A stretch of DNA of 64,000 bases from Allobogoriella deserti. Lineage in GTDB: Bacteria; Actinomycetota; Actinomycetes; Actinomycetales; Actinomycetaceae. Made by a program: the position numbers and the translations under genes. The notes under the pieces were generated by a model that saw only the letters and a list, made by a program, of their open reading frames with translations, did not search any database and was not told the origin of the DNA. Positions 27,014 through 36,327 of this stretch are shown here, one piece after another (positions within the stretch are counted from its first letter, which is position 1; every line of letters begins with the position of its first letter). The DNA lies in assembly GCF_042680605.1 (NCBI RefSeq), contig NZ_JBHUEE010000006.1, positions 1-64,000 on the forward strand, written 5' to 3'.

Positions 27014-27400
27014 GTGCTGCCGACCCGGAATCGGCTGCGCCGGTCGGAGGACTTCACCGACGCAGTTCGCCGGGGGGCGCGAGGCGGGGCACGGCGGGTC
27101 GTCGTGCATGTGGCGGGCTCAGGCCCTTCGGCGCCGGCGAGCGACCGGGACGAGAACCCGGTGCTCGTCGGCTTTGTCGTGCCGCGGGCGGTGGGTGACG
27201 CGGTCTCGCGCAACAGGGTCAAGCGTCGGCTGCGCCATGTCATGCGAGACCGTGTGAGCCAGCTGTGGCCTGGAACCAGGATCGTTGTCCGGGCTCTTCC
27301 CGCAGCGTCACGGGCCACGAGCGCCGAGTTGGCCCGGGACGTGGACGTCGCGTTGCACAAGGCGCAGCGTCGTGGAGCCAGATCGAGCGTGAACCGATGA
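27014..27400 (+). CDS. rnpA: Ribonuclease P protein component
   Basis: 128 aa basic protein that assists the RNase P RNA in trimming tRNA 5' ends. Opens LPTRNRLRRSEDF; the RNR motif region is SRNRVKRRLRHVM, as in the family. The stop overlaps the yidD start (ATGA at 27397-27400), indicating coupling. Confidence 0.95.
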   Translation: MLPTRNRLRRSEDFTDAVRRGARGGARRVVVHVAGSGPSAPASDRDENPVLVGFVVPRAVGDAVSRNRVKRRLRHVMRDRVSQLWPGTRIVVRALPAASRATSAELARDVDVALHKAQRRGARSSVNR

Positions 27401-27762
27401 GGACGCGGTCACGGAACCCGCTGACTTGGCTACTCGTTGTCCTCGTGCGGGGGTACCAGACGATCGTCTCGCCGTGGTTTCCCCAGACGTGCCGTTACTA
27501 CCCCTCGTGTTCGGCCTACGCGATCACCGCGCTCCGACGGCACGGTCCGCTGAAGGGTACGGCGCTCGCCGTGGGGCGGGTGCTGCGGTGCCACCCATGG
27601 AGCGCGGGAGGTGTCGACCACGTTCCACCCCGCGGCCGGTGGTCGAACCGGGGCGGGACACCGGAGCCGGGTGTGCCCGGTGGTTCGGGTCCTGACGCCG
27701 GAGCACGTACCCTCGGGGCAGATACGCGTGGGGCGCGATCGCACGCGCCGCAGGATTACTAG
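27397..27762 (+). CDS. yidD: YidD membrane-insertion efficiency factor
   Basis: 121 aa. The family core RGYQTIVSPWFPQTCRYYPS and CSAYAITALRRHGPLKG spans about residues 18-55, followed by GRVLRCHPWSAGGVDHVP, with the three conserved cysteines. A 35-residue Gly/Pro-rich tail exceeds the usual length. It helps YidC insert membrane proteins. It lies 13 bases before the yidC start. Confidence 0.94.
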   Translation: MRTRSRNPLTWLLVVLVRGYQTIVSPWFPQTCRYYPSCSAYAITALRRHGPLKGTALAVGRVLRCHPWSAGGVDHVPPRGRWSNRGGTPEPGVPGGSGPDAGARTLGADTRGARSHAPQDY

Positions 27763-27775
27763 GAGCACACACCGC

Positions 27776-28999
27776 ATGGACTGGTTCGACACAATTCTCT
27801 ACCCGATCAAGGTCGCCGTGGCCTGGATCATGGTCGGAGTGCACGACCTGCTCGTGTGGCTCGGCATGACCGAGGGGTCCGGTGCCGCGTGGGTGCTCTC
27901 GATCGTCGGTCTGACCGTGGTGATCAGGATCCTGATCATTCCGCTGTTCTTCAAGCAGATCAAAGCGCAACGCGGGATGCAGCTCGTCCAGCCCGAGATG
28001 CAGAAACTCCAGAAGAAGTACAAGGGGAAGACGGACCCCGCCTCGCGCCAGAAGATGCAGCAGGAAATGATGGAGCTGTATCGCAAGCACGGGACGAATC
28101 CCTTCGCGTCGTGCTTGCCAATTCTGCTGCAGATGCCGATCTTCTTCGCACTGTTCCGGGTATTGCACTCACTCGGACCGCTATCCGTCGGCGAGTACCC
28201 GCGCGATTCGATCGGGCCGCTGACCCAGGAATACGCCGCACAGGCGGAGAGTTCGACGCTCTTCGGCGCCCGGATTTCGGAGACGTTCCTCCAGTCCCCA
28301 GATATCACGGTCAAGATCGTTGCCGCGGTGATGATCGTCATCATGTCGGCGACGATGTTCTTCTCGCAGCGGCAGTTGACGATGAAGAACATGCCGCAGT
28401 CGGCTCTGGACAATCCGATGGCACGTCAACAACGCATGTTGATGTACATCTTTCCGTTCATCTTTGCCTTCTCCGGAGTGTATTTCCCGATCGGTGTCCT
28501 CATTTACTGGACCATTTCCAACATGTGGACGATGGGTCAGCAGTTCTACACGATCCGTCGTCAGCCGGCGCCGGGGTCGGAGGCATACGAGGCCCGACAG
28601 GAGCGGATCGCCAAGAAGCGGGAGCGCAAGGGCCTTCCTCCGCTGGAGGAGGAGAACAAGCAGCCGGACGATGGGGTGAGCGAGGGCTCGAAGCCGTCGG
28701 GTCAGCGGGTGCAACCGAAGCGCAAGGACCGCGCGAAGAAGTCGGGCGGGAGCCGTCCGGCGAGTACGTCTGGTACCGCGTCGGCCTCGAACGGAGAGCC
28801 GGCCGCGGCTGCGAGTGGCGACGCCGGGAGTGGGGAGTCCGCCGCTTCGGCAGCCTCTGCGGACGAGGGCCCGATCGGCAAGGATGGACTCACTCCTGCA
28901 GAACGGGCACAGAAGCGCTACGACGAACGGGCCGCGCAGCGACGGGCGGCCGCGGCGAAGAGGAAGGCCCAGGCGAAGAACCAGGGCCGTAAGAAGTAG
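27776..28999 (+). CDS. yidC: YidC/Oxa1 membrane protein insertase
   Basis: 407 aa, Gram-positive type without the large periplasmic domain. Five hydrophobic segments (about 5-25, 38-60, 120-140, 178-200, 220-250). LIIPLFFKQIKAQRGMQ contains the conserved cytoplasmic hairpin start and NPFASCLPILLQMPIFFALF the core of TM3. The tail from about 285 is long and rich in Lys/Arg/Ser/Ala, as in ribosome-binding YidC tails. ATG 27776 has AGGAG upstream. Confidence 0.95.
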   Translation: MDWFDTILYPIKVAVAWIMVGVHDLLVWLGMTEGSGAAWVLSIVGLTVVIRILIIPLFFKQIKAQRGMQLVQPEMQKLQKKYKGKTDPASRQKMQQEMMELYRKHGTNPFASCLPILLQMPIFFALFRVLHSLGPLSVGEYPRDSIGPLTQEYAAQAESSTLFGARISETFLQSPDITVKIVAAVMIVIMSATMFFSQRQLTMKNMPQSALDNPMARQQRMLMYIFPFIFAFSGVYFPIGVLIYWTISNMWTMGQQFYTIRRQPAPGSEAYEARQERIAKKRERKGLPPLEEENKQPDDGVSEGSKPSGQRVQPKRKDRAKKSGGSRPASTSGTASASNGEPAAAASGDAGSGESAASAASADEGPIGKDGLTPAERAQKRYDERAAQRRAAAAKRKAQAKNQGRKK

Positions 29000-29075
29000 G
29001 CGGCGGAACGGTCCTGATGCAGGACACATCGCTGAGATCGACGACGCCGCCCACGCGGCAACTGGAGGTACCACT

Positions 29076-29603
29076 GTGAGCGAGGAGACTGAAACCGTGA
29101 CCGAGTCGGTGGGACAGGCTGAGGCCGACATGGTCAAGCGCCTCGAGGAGGAGGGCGAGATCGCCGCGGATTACCTCGAGGAGCTCCTCGACATCGCGGA
29201 TCTCGACGGTGACATCGATATCGACGTCGACCACGGCCGGGCGGCGGTCGAGGTGGTCTCGGAGGAGACGGGATCACGGTGGCTCAAGCGCTTGGTGGGT
29301 AAAGATGGTGAGGTGCTCGACGCGCTGCAGGAACTGACGCGGCTAGCGGTCCAAGCGAAGACGGGCGAGCGGAGCCGGCTCATGCTGGACATCGCGGGCT
29401 ACCGACGAGGACGCAAGGCGGAACTGACGCAGATGGCTGAAGCGGCGATCGCGCGTGTGAAGGAGTCGGGCCAGGACGAACACCTGGACCCGATGAATCC
29501 GTTCGAGCGGAAGGTCGTCCATGACGTCGTGGCTGCGGCGGGCCTGGTGAGTGACTCGGAGGGAGCGGAGTCGGACCGGCACGTCGTGGTGCACCCCGCC
29601 TAG
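29076..29603 (+). CDS. khpB: KhpB/Jag, KH-R3H RNA-binding protein
   Basis: 175 aa. An acidic N-terminus (1-45) is followed by a KH-like domain (about 45-105, with GSRWLKRLVGKDGEVLDALQ, the GxxG-like loop being GKDG) and an R3H domain (about 110-165, with MNPFERKVVHDVV). It binds RNA and in Firmicutes affects cell elongation. GTG 29076 has GGAGG 7 bases upstream; an upstream open frame is a shadow of the yidC tail. It sits between yidC and rsmG as in most bacteria. Confidence 0.92.
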   Translation: MSEETETVTESVGQAEADMVKRLEEEGEIAADYLEELLDIADLDGDIDIDVDHGRAAVEVVSEETGSRWLKRLVGKDGEVLDALQELTRLAVQAKTGERSRLMLDIAGYRRGRKAELTQMAEAAIARVKESGQDEHLDPMNPFERKVVHDVVAAAGLVSDSEGAESDRHVVVHPA

Positions 29604-29608
29604 CGCTG

Positions 29609-30247
29609 ATGACTGCGCCCGAGCTGGAAGAGCCGCCGGCGGGGGTACGTGAGCTGTTCGGACTCGCGTGGGCTCCGATCGAGCACTTCGCGCAGATGCT
29701 CGCGGAGGAGGGTGAGCTGCGCGGGCTCATCGGCCCCCGCGAGCTACCGCGCCTGTGGAGTCGGCACATCGTGAACTCTGCGGCGGTCGAACCGTTCGTA
29801 GGTTCTGCAGCAAGCGTGGCCGACGTGGGAACCGGCGCGGGCTTTCCCGGCGTGGTTCTGGCCGTTATGCGTCCGGATCTCGACATCCACCTCGTGGAGC
29901 CGATGGAACGTCGGGTGAGATGGCTGACCGACGTGCTCGAGGAACTGGATCTCGACAACGTGACGGTGCAGCATGCCCGCGCTGAGGAACTGCACGGGCG
30001 GGCGACGTTCGATGTGGTGACCGCGCGAGCGGTGGCGGCGATGGACAAGCTTGCCCGGTGGACGTCCCCGCTGATCCGTCCCAGCGGCCGATTGGTGGCG
30101 CTCAAAGGTCAGCGGGCAACCGAAGAGCTCGAGGCTGCGAAGTACGTCCTGAGGAAGGCCAGGATGGACGACGTCGCGGTGCACGAGGTTCGACCTGTCG
30201 AAGCGGCAGAGGCCACGACCGTGGTCGTGGCAACCAAACGCCGTTGA
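29609..30247 (+). CDS. rsmG: RsmG, 16S rRNA m7G527 methyltransferase
   Basis: 212 aa SAM-dependent methyltransferase. SAM-binding motif I VADVGTGAGFPGVVLAV at about 69-86; LVEPMERRVRWL is the acidic motif II; VTARAVAAMDKL is RsmG-typical. It methylates G527 in the 530 loop, and loss often causes low-level streptomycin resistance. It is the last gene of the rpmH cluster. Most of its C-terminal 20 residues are Ala/Glu/Val. Confidence 0.94.
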   Translation: MTAPELEEPPAGVRELFGLAWAPIEHFAQMLAEEGELRGLIGPRELPRLWSRHIVNSAAVEPFVGSAASVADVGTGAGFPGVVLAVMRPDLDIHLVEPMERRVRWLTDVLEELDLDNVTVQHARAEELHGRATFDVVTARAVAAMDKLARWTSPLIRPSGRLVALKGQRATEELEAAKYVLRKARMDDVAVHEVRPVEAAEATTVVVATKRR

Positions 30248-30276
30248 GAACGATTAGCAACTAGCGTCTATTGGCG

Positions 30277-30358
30277 GGCGCGAGTGGTCACTGTCGCGCC
30301 GACTCGTCATTCCTGTGCCGAGTGGTCATTGTTGTGCCGAGTCGTCGATCGTGTGCGC
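30277..30358 (-). repeat. 19-bp-period repeat array, locus B (four units)
   Basis: Same family as locus A, on the opposite strand. On the plus strand the cores read GAGTGGTCA (30282), GACTCGTCA (30301), GAGTGGTCA (30320) and GAGTCGTCG (30339), exactly 19 bases apart and joined by GTGCC-like segments. The array begins 35 bases after the rsmG stop and marks the left edge of the parS region. Confidence 0.8.
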
Positions 30359-30691
30359 CGAATGCCTGCCCTCTAGTTGGCGCGGCTACGGCGATCATGC
30401 TCGCGGCTTCTATCGTGGCGACGCACGGTTCCCAGGTTGAGCGATCGCCAGTTCGGTCGTTCAGCCTTCACCACCCGCCAGTCTGTGGAGATCGCGGTGC
30501 ATGTGTAACGACGGTGAAGTCCCGCGAATGGTCGATGATGTGCCGGCTCTTCATACGCTGCCAGCATCGGCGGCCGACTGCGGGATCCGCCGGCGGCGGA
30601 CGTCGGCCGGAACTCGCCGAGACCGGCGCCAGTCGGTGTCCGGCGTCGGCTCGCGACTGGCAAGCTGCGAAGGAGGCACATCGAGGGTTCC

Positions 30692-30705
30692 GTTTCACGT
30701 GGAAC
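30692..30705 (+). other. parS: parS site 1
   Basis: GTTTCACGTGGAAC, fitting the ParB-binding consensus GTTNCACGTGNAAC. Flanks extend the symmetry (GGGTTCC before, CCGC after with AACCC). Confidence 0.9.
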
Positions 30706-31123
30706 CCGCTGGTGCGCGGGGAACGGTGTGTTCGGTCGTGGCATGTCCTGAAATGGTGCGGGTCGTGTTAGCGGGAATGCCGCGCTACCCCCGGAAGCTC
30801 CCCGGGGTACTGCTGGGTGCGTGGAGGGACAGTGCGGAACAAGGTCGTCTCGCCAGTGTCTGGTGGGCAAGGCCAAGGTGCGTTTATCCCACAGGAGGCG
30901 TGAGCGGTGGGCAGCGTCGTTCCTTCTGCTGACCAGAAGGATTCGCCCGGGACGGTCGGAGGGGCAAATCGGGCACAGAGGCTGAGCAAGTTCTCGTAGC
31001 GTGTTGCCGCCTGTGACGTGGACTTGGGAGAGGCATGCGCCGCGTCGAACGTGTTGCGTAACGCCGATGGGTCACTCAGCGTGCTGGGGCGACCCGAGGG
31101 CGGAATGACGGACATTGCGTCGG

Positions 31124-31137
31124 GTTTCACGTGGAAC
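31124..31137 (+). other. parS: parS site 2
   Basis: GTTTCACGTGGAAC, identical to site 1, 432 bases downstream of it. Confidence 0.9.
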
Positions 31138-31367
31138 GGTGGGATCGCTAGGCCTCAAGGGTCCACTCCCGTGATGGCGGTTACGTGCTGAGGTGCTGTG
31201 GTGGCGAGCATCCTCTTGCGGGCGGAGGCTCCCGACTGTGGCAGGCGCGTCTGGCGCGCATGGGGGGATGCCAGTGGGCTGCGCGAGTGGCGGATCTCGC
31301 GGAGGATGCCGACGCTAGTGGAGTTCGCTCCGAAACCGCGCGGCGACGCCGTCGGATGGATAGTGCG

Positions 31368-31381
31368 GTTTCACGTGGAAC
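31368..31381 (+). other. parS: parS site 3
   Basis: GTTTCACGTGGAAC, 244 bases after site 2. Confidence 0.9.
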
Positions 31382-31759
31382 GACGTCGACCGGATGAGCC
31401 GTGCGAGGGCGGTGCGTACGCCGACATGGGGTCAGCGCCGCGTTCGTCGCGCTGGGAGACACGGCCTCGTTAACGAGTCTGATGCGTTGACGAAGAGTGC
31501 ACGGCGGGGCTAGACATTGGCGCCGCCCGCCACCGGAAGGCGGTTCGAACGCCAGCATGCGTGGTCACGGATGAGGCCTGGGATTGAAGCGGCGGCGCGT
31601 GTGCCGGCAAGGGACGATGGTCGGATGCTCGAACGCACCGTCGGGCGATGCGCGTGGGCGTCGCGCCGCTGGTCGTCGGTTCGAAGTGGATTGGCTTGCT
31701 GTGTGCGGTTTCGGTGTAGGCCCCCGTCTGAGGCCCTCGGGCGGAATCCAGGCAGGTGG

Positions 31760-31773
31760 GTTCCACGTGAAAC
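31760..31773 (-). other. parS: parS site 4
   Basis: GTTCCACGTGAAAC on the plus strand, so the asymmetric 14-mer is inverted relative to sites 1-3. Confidence 0.9.
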
Positions 31774-32150
31774 CGCGACGCAAGCGAGCCGGGTACGTAG
31801 TTCGCTACGAGGCGGAGGTACCGACACAAACGCGAGGGAAGCGAGGGCGGTACGTGGTATTGCCGCAGCGTCCGTGATCGTCAGGTGTACCGCGAAGGTG
31901 TGGTGGTGGAGGTGAACCCGCGACGACTGCGGTGGCACGGAATGCACGCACCTTGCAGAACCCCTGGGAAGGCCGTGGCTGGAGGCGACCCTCCCTCGCT
32001 AGGAGCGCGCCTGGCCACCTATGTGTTGGACTAGCGGTCCGTGAGGCAGGGCTTGCCCCGGCGGTAAAGGTGCCGCCGTGGGGACGACGCGATGCGTCCT
32101 GGGGCGCGGATCATGGGCGTACGAGTGCAGCCACGGAATGAGGACGGTTC

Positions 32151-32164
32151 GTTCCACGTGAAAC
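32151..32164 (-). other. parS: parS site 5
   Basis: GTTCCACGTGAAAC on the plus strand, same orientation as site 4, 391 bases further. Confidence 0.9.
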
Positions 32165-32582
32165 GGGAAAGGGTTAGACGGAGGCCGGCGTGGCGATAAG
32201 TTCCGGTGGCAGTCGGAGTAGGTACCGGGCGCTACTCCGCCCGTACTGCTGTGGGCGATGGTTGAATCTCGGCACGATACACGTGACCCGACCACGGGGT
32301 GCGCTTGCCCGCCGTCATGTGGTGCGTACGCAAAGTCCGGGCCCTCGTCCCAGGAGATGCGGACCATCGCGGCTGGGAGTACATGCGGGATGGCCTCCAC
32401 GACGTCGCGTCTCGACATCGTCGAGGACGTACTACTGGAACGGTGACCACGACCGTGTCCCTGTTAGGGCCGGGAGGGTGTGTTGGCCGTCAGGTCGGTT
32501 GCCTTAAGTGGGCGCTGCCTAGTGGACACTCCGGTACGGGGACTGCTGGAGCACGCGCAGGTTTGCAGCGATCGTGGTCGTG

Positions 32583-32596
32583 GTTTCACGTGGAAC
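32583..32596 (+). other. parS: parS site 6
   Basis: GTTTCACGTGGAAC, 432 bases after site 5. Confidence 0.9.
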
Positions 32597-32863
32597 CGTC
32601 CAAGGTCTTGCTTGGCGTGGCCGGCGGGGAGAGTTGCTCCCGCCGCGGCTCTGACGAGATGCGGTGCGACGATCGGTCGATGGGGCGAACTCTCCCCCGC
32701 GACGGAAGTCGTGGGCGACCGCGAGCGATCGCCAGCCATGGGCGGACGTGTGGTGCGTCGCCGGCCGAATGCTTGCCCGATCGCCCATGATGTGTGGAGC
32801 GCGCGGATACTGGTTCGTCCGGACACCTGGGTCCCATTGCCGTCGCGGGCAGACTTGCGACAC

Positions 32864-32877
32864 GTTTCACGTGGAAC
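32864..32877 (+). other. parS: parS site 7
   Basis: GTTTCACGTGGAAC, 281 bases after site 6. Confidence 0.9.
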
Positions 32878-33146
32878 GGACCGGTCCTTGTTGGAGTGGG
32901 CGGGGAGCGGAACCCCAGGGTCTGGAGGACCCCGGGCCCGCGTGACCACCATGCGTGACCTCCGCGGCAGCGACCGCGCAGGTGCGTTCGGTGTGAGAAG
33001 GCAACTTCCACAGGTGAGGAGAGCGTGAGGCTGTGTTTCGGCATGGATGTACGCGGTCCGCCGTGGGGGCGGAGGCAGGCTTTGGCCTACCCGGACCGGC
33101 GCCAGATGCCGCAGAAGCGGGTTCCCTTCACGGGATCAAAGAGTTC

Positions 33147-33160
33147 GTTCCACGTGAAAC
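33147..33160 (-). other. parS: parS site 8
   Basis: GTTCCACGTGAAAC on the plus strand, 283 bases after site 7. Confidence 0.9.
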
Positions 33161-33460
33161 TAGCACCCACGCCTTCCGAAACAGAGTACGTCCCTTCGTG
33201 TGTGGTCAAACTGTGACTGCTGGTCCGCCGTGACTGCCCAGTTGCGCGCTGAACTCGCGTCTCGGGTGGCGCCGTCGGCGGGCGTACGGGTGCGTCCGGA
33301 GCGGCTCTCGGAACTATCTGCGCTTAGTCGGTGTCGACGATGCCGCACGTGAGGCGTCCTCCCGAGAGCCGCGGCCGTGGCGCGGTGTGTGCCCTCTGGT
33401 TTCCCGCGAGGAACGACAGGAAGCCAGAACTCGGACCGGCGGACGCGCTCCGGGCGCCCT

Positions 33461-33474
33461 GATTCACGTGAAAC
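33461..33474 (+). other. parS: parS site 9 (variant)
   Basis: GATTCACGTGAAAC. It differs from the others in having the canonical right arm GAAAC and a T-to-A change at position 2, so it may be a weaker site. Confidence 0.65.
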
Positions 33475-33713
33475 GGTTGTGTGCCGCTTAAGTCCGATCG
33501 GCTTCGCTCCGAACAGTTCACCAGGCAGCTGTGCCGCGAAGGGCGCGATTCACCAGGGATGAACGGCCATGGGAGCACCAGGAGTGGGGCGGAGGATTGA
33601 GGGGCCTCTGACATGGCGCGCCGAGATGCCCTGCGCCGGCGATGACAGAGACGCTGTGGGCTGGACGCTTTCCGGCGGTCACCACAGCGGAAACGTGCGT
33701 CACCAGGCGTGGG

Positions 33714-33727
33714 GTTTCACGTGGAAC
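33714..33727 (+). other. parS: parS site 10
   Basis: GTTTCACGTGGAAC, about 85 bases before the parA start codon, close enough for ParB binding to influence parAB transcription. Confidence 0.9.
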
Positions 33728-33812
33728 AGCGACCCGCCGCAGCGATGCGCGGAGCGCGGCAGAAGCTCATTTACGATAGCGGGAGATCGTCACGCCGAGT
33801 GAAGGGTGCGCT

Positions 33813-34841
33813 GTGCCTCCGCAGGACGAACCAGCTGCACAGAATGGTATTTCCGCAGGTCAGAGCGGTAGCGGGCCGGACGATAGGCGCCGCGCGGCTC
33901 TTCTGCGAAGCGTGCCCGTCGTCGACGACACCACTCCTCTGGCAGCCCAGCTCGCCGAAGACGCGAGGAAGCGGATCGAGCTGCATGGCTCCACGTTTCT
34001 CAGGCCGGTGGAGACGAGGATTTTCACCATCGCGAATCAAAAGGGCGGAGTCGGGAAGACCACGACAGCAGTCAATATCGCCGCGGCGCTGGCAACAGGC
34101 GGACTCAACGTCCTCGTGATAGATAACGACCCGCAGGGCAACGCCTCGACCGCTCTCGGCCTCGAGCATCACGCGGGCACTCCGTCGATCTACGACGTCA
34201 TCATCAATGACACGGCCCTGGGCGACGTGATCCAGCCTGCCGAAGACATCCCCGGCCTGTACGGGGCGCCGGCGACCATCGACCTCTCCGGTGCGGAGAT
34301 CGAACTGGTCTCGATGGTCGCGCGCGAGAATCGGTTGAGGAACGCGATCCGCGACCACGTGGAGAAGCGCGAATCGGAGGGGCTTCCGCGCTTCGACTAC
34401 ATCATCATCGACTGCCCACCGAGCCTCGGCCTGCTGACGATCAATGCGTTCGTGGCGGCAAGGGAGGTCATCATCCCCATCCAGTGCGAGTACTACGCAC
34501 TCGAAGGCCTGAGCCAGCTGCTCAAGAACATCGACCTCATCCGGGGCCACCTCAACCCAGACCTGCACGTGTCAACAATATTGTTGACAATGTTTGACAA
34601 GCGGACCAACCTTGCGCGCGAAGTTGCCGCCGAAGTTCGGCAGCACTTCCCCCGCGAGACCTTGGATGCCACCATCCCTCGCTCTGTCCGCATTTCCGAA
34701 GCGCCCAGCTACGGCCAGACAGTGCTCACCTACGACGCGGGTTCGACGGGAGCGCTGGCCTATCTCGAGGCCGCGAAGGAGATCGCGGAACGCGCTACCA
34801 CCACTACCGGGCAACCGGCCGCCGCCGAGAAGGAGAACTGA
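33813..34841 (+). CDS. parA: ParA, chromosome-partitioning ATPase
   Basis: 342 aa. Residues 1-65 are a variable N-terminal extension; the deviant Walker A KGGVGKTT lies at about 77-84, followed by DNDPQGNAST (Walker A') and DYIIIDCPPSLGLLT (Walker B). It is a ParA/Soj-type ATPase that binds DNA non-specifically and moves ParB-parS complexes. GTG 33813 has GAAGGG upstream. Its stop overlaps the parB ATG (CTGATG), so the two are coupled. The stretch near 34570-34600 (AATATTGTTGACAATG) is unusually AT-rich for this genome. Confidence 0.95.
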   Translation: MPPQDEPAAQNGISAGQSGSGPDDRRRAALLRSVPVVDDTTPLAAQLAEDARKRIELHGSTFLRPVETRIFTIANQKGGVGKTTTAVNIAAALATGGLNVLVIDNDPQGNASTALGLEHHAGTPSIYDVIINDTALGDVIQPAEDIPGLYGAPATIDLSGAEIELVSMVARENRLRNAIRDHVEKRESEGLPRFDYIIIDCPPSLGLLTINAFVAAREVIIPIQCEYYALEGLSQLLKNIDLIRGHLNPDLHVSTILLTMFDKRTNLAREVAAEVRQHFPRETLDATIPRSVRISEAPSYGQTVLTYDAGSTGALAYLEAAKEIAERATTTTGQPAAAEKEN

Positions 34842-36244
34842 TGAGCGAGAAGCGTCGAGGCCTTGGCCGTGGGATCGGTGCCCTGATCCCATCCGCCCCA
34901 CCTGAGGGCGAGGCAACCGACTCAGGCCAGCAGGCGGGCACCGCCGCGACGGCGACGATCGCACGCCCGGTCGATGTCTTCTTCTCGGGCTCTGGATCCG
35001 CGGAGTCCGCGGACGACCCAGCGGCGAACGAGTCCCCAGAGCAGACAAGCTCGGGACGCTCCGAGAACCGCTCGGCACGGTCCCTGATGGAACCTGGCCA
35101 GAAGCGGAGCAAGTCGAAGGCCGGGAGCAAGGCTTCAGGTACCCGGTCCAACCGAGGACGCGCGTCGGCAGCGAACACGGCCGCCGCCGACGCGGACGAC
35201 GACGCGGACGGCTCGACCGAGCAGGTCGGTACCCCGACCGAGAAGGCGGCAGCTCCTTCTCGGAAGAAGGCGACAACCGGACGACGGACCGCGGCGTCGT
35301 CCTCCTCCGGCCACGACTCCTCCGGCCGCGACGCGACGGACGACACGTCCGCGACCGGCGACGGCGCAGCGGCAGGTTCTGCAGAGCCCGAGCTTGTCCC
35401 GGTCCCCGGAGCGACGTTCGCCGAGCTCCCGGTCGAGGCGATCATGCCGAACCCGCGGCAACCTCGTGAGGTCTTCGACGAGGAGGAGCTCGAAGAACTG
35501 GCTGCGTCGATCCGGGAGGTCGGAGTTCTGCAGCCGGTCGTCGTGCGCCCCATGGCGGAGCCGACCGAGGACGGCGTCGCCTACGAGCTCATCATGGGCG
35601 AGCGGCGGTGGCGCGCTGCGAGGGCGGCGGACAGCTCGACCATCCCTGCCGTCATCCGTGAGACGAGCGACGCCGACCTCCTCCGCGACGCTCTGCTCGA
35701 GAACCTGCACCGGTCCAACCTCAACCCGCTGGAGGAAGCCGCAGCGTACAACCAGCTGCTGGAGGACTTCGGGTGCACGCACGACGAGCTCGCTACCCGG
35801 ATCGCACGCTCGCGTCCGCAGATCTCGAACACTCTGCGGCTGATGAAGCTGCCTCCGTTAGTGCAACGACGGGTGGCCGCCGGCGTACTGTCGGCCGGAC
35901 ACGCCCGCGCGTTGCTCGGTCTCTCCGACGCCGCTGCCATGGAGCGATTGGCGCAGCGGATCGTCGCCGAGGGTCTTAGCGTCCGGGCTACCGAGGAGAT
36001 CGTCGCGCTGGGTGACGAACCGGTGGCGCCGGAGATGCGGCGTCGGCCGCGGACGAACGCGCACACCGAGCAGCTCGACCGACTTGCGACGCGCCTGTCC
36101 GACCGCCTCGACACCCGAGTCAAGGTCAATCTCGGCCAGCGCAAGGGAAAGATCGCCATCGAGTTCGCGTCGGTCGAGGACCTCAACCGGATTCTCGACT
36201 CGCTCGCGCCGGACGTCGAACACGTGGAGCCGAACACCGACTGA
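34841..36244 (+). CDS. parB: ParB, parS-binding CTPase
   Basis: 467 aa, longer than usual because residues 15-185 are a disordered Ala/Ser/Asp/Glu-rich insertion after the conserved opening EKRRGLGRGIGALIP. The core starts with FAELPVEAIMPNPRQPREVF (about 195). The CTP-binding motif GERRWRAAR is at about 253 and the parS-recognising helix-turn-helix at about 316-337 (LATRIARSRPQISNTLRLMK). The C-terminal dimer domain ends at 467. It loads at the parS array just upstream, slides along DNA and is driven by ParA. Confidence 0.95.
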   Translation: MSEKRRGLGRGIGALIPSAPPEGEATDSGQQAGTAATATIARPVDVFFSGSGSAESADDPAANESPEQTSSGRSENRSARSLMEPGQKRSKSKAGSKASGTRSNRGRASAANTAAADADDDADGSTEQVGTPTEKAAAPSRKKATTGRRTAASSSSGHDSSGRDATDDTSATGDGAAAGSAEPELVPVPGATFAELPVEAIMPNPRQPREVFDEEELEELAASIREVGVLQPVVVRPMAEPTEDGVAYELIMGERRWRAARAADSSTIPAVIRETSDADLLRDALLENLHRSNLNPLEEAAAYNQLLEDFGCTHDELATRIARSRPQISNTLRLMKLPPLVQRRVAAGVLSAGHARALLGLSDAAAMERLAQRIVAEGLSVRATEEIVALGDEPVAPEMRRRPRTNAHTEQLDRLATRLSDRLDTRVKVNLGQRKGKIAIEFASVEDLNRILDSLAPDVEHVEPNTD

Positions 36245-36327
36245 GCGGCGCCCGCCCAGCCGAGCCACGCGATGCCGAGGGACAGGGGATCGCAGTTGCC
36301 CGCGACCCGCAATGTCCGACCTGCACA

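Larger units (their letters stand above)
30248..33812. other. Gene-free parS-containing region between rsmG and parA
   Basis: 3.56 kb without a credible gene. Open frames exist on both strands but none has codon structure (third-position GC) like the neighbours, family resemblance or a ribosome site. The plus strand is visibly G-rich, the usual leading-strand skew. It contains a 19-bp-period array at the left edge and ten parS sites at 244-432 base spacing. It behaves as a centromere-like loading zone for ParB rather than coding DNA. Confidence 0.7.

Noticed and set aside
30271..32952. Several 100-180 codon open frames in the rsmG-parA spacer
   Set aside because: No ribosome sites, no recognised domains, both strands equally open, and interrupted by parS sites.
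34342..36235. CACGTG-containing words inside parA and parB as extra parS sites
   Set aside because: Only the central hexamer matches; the GTT/AAC arms are absent.
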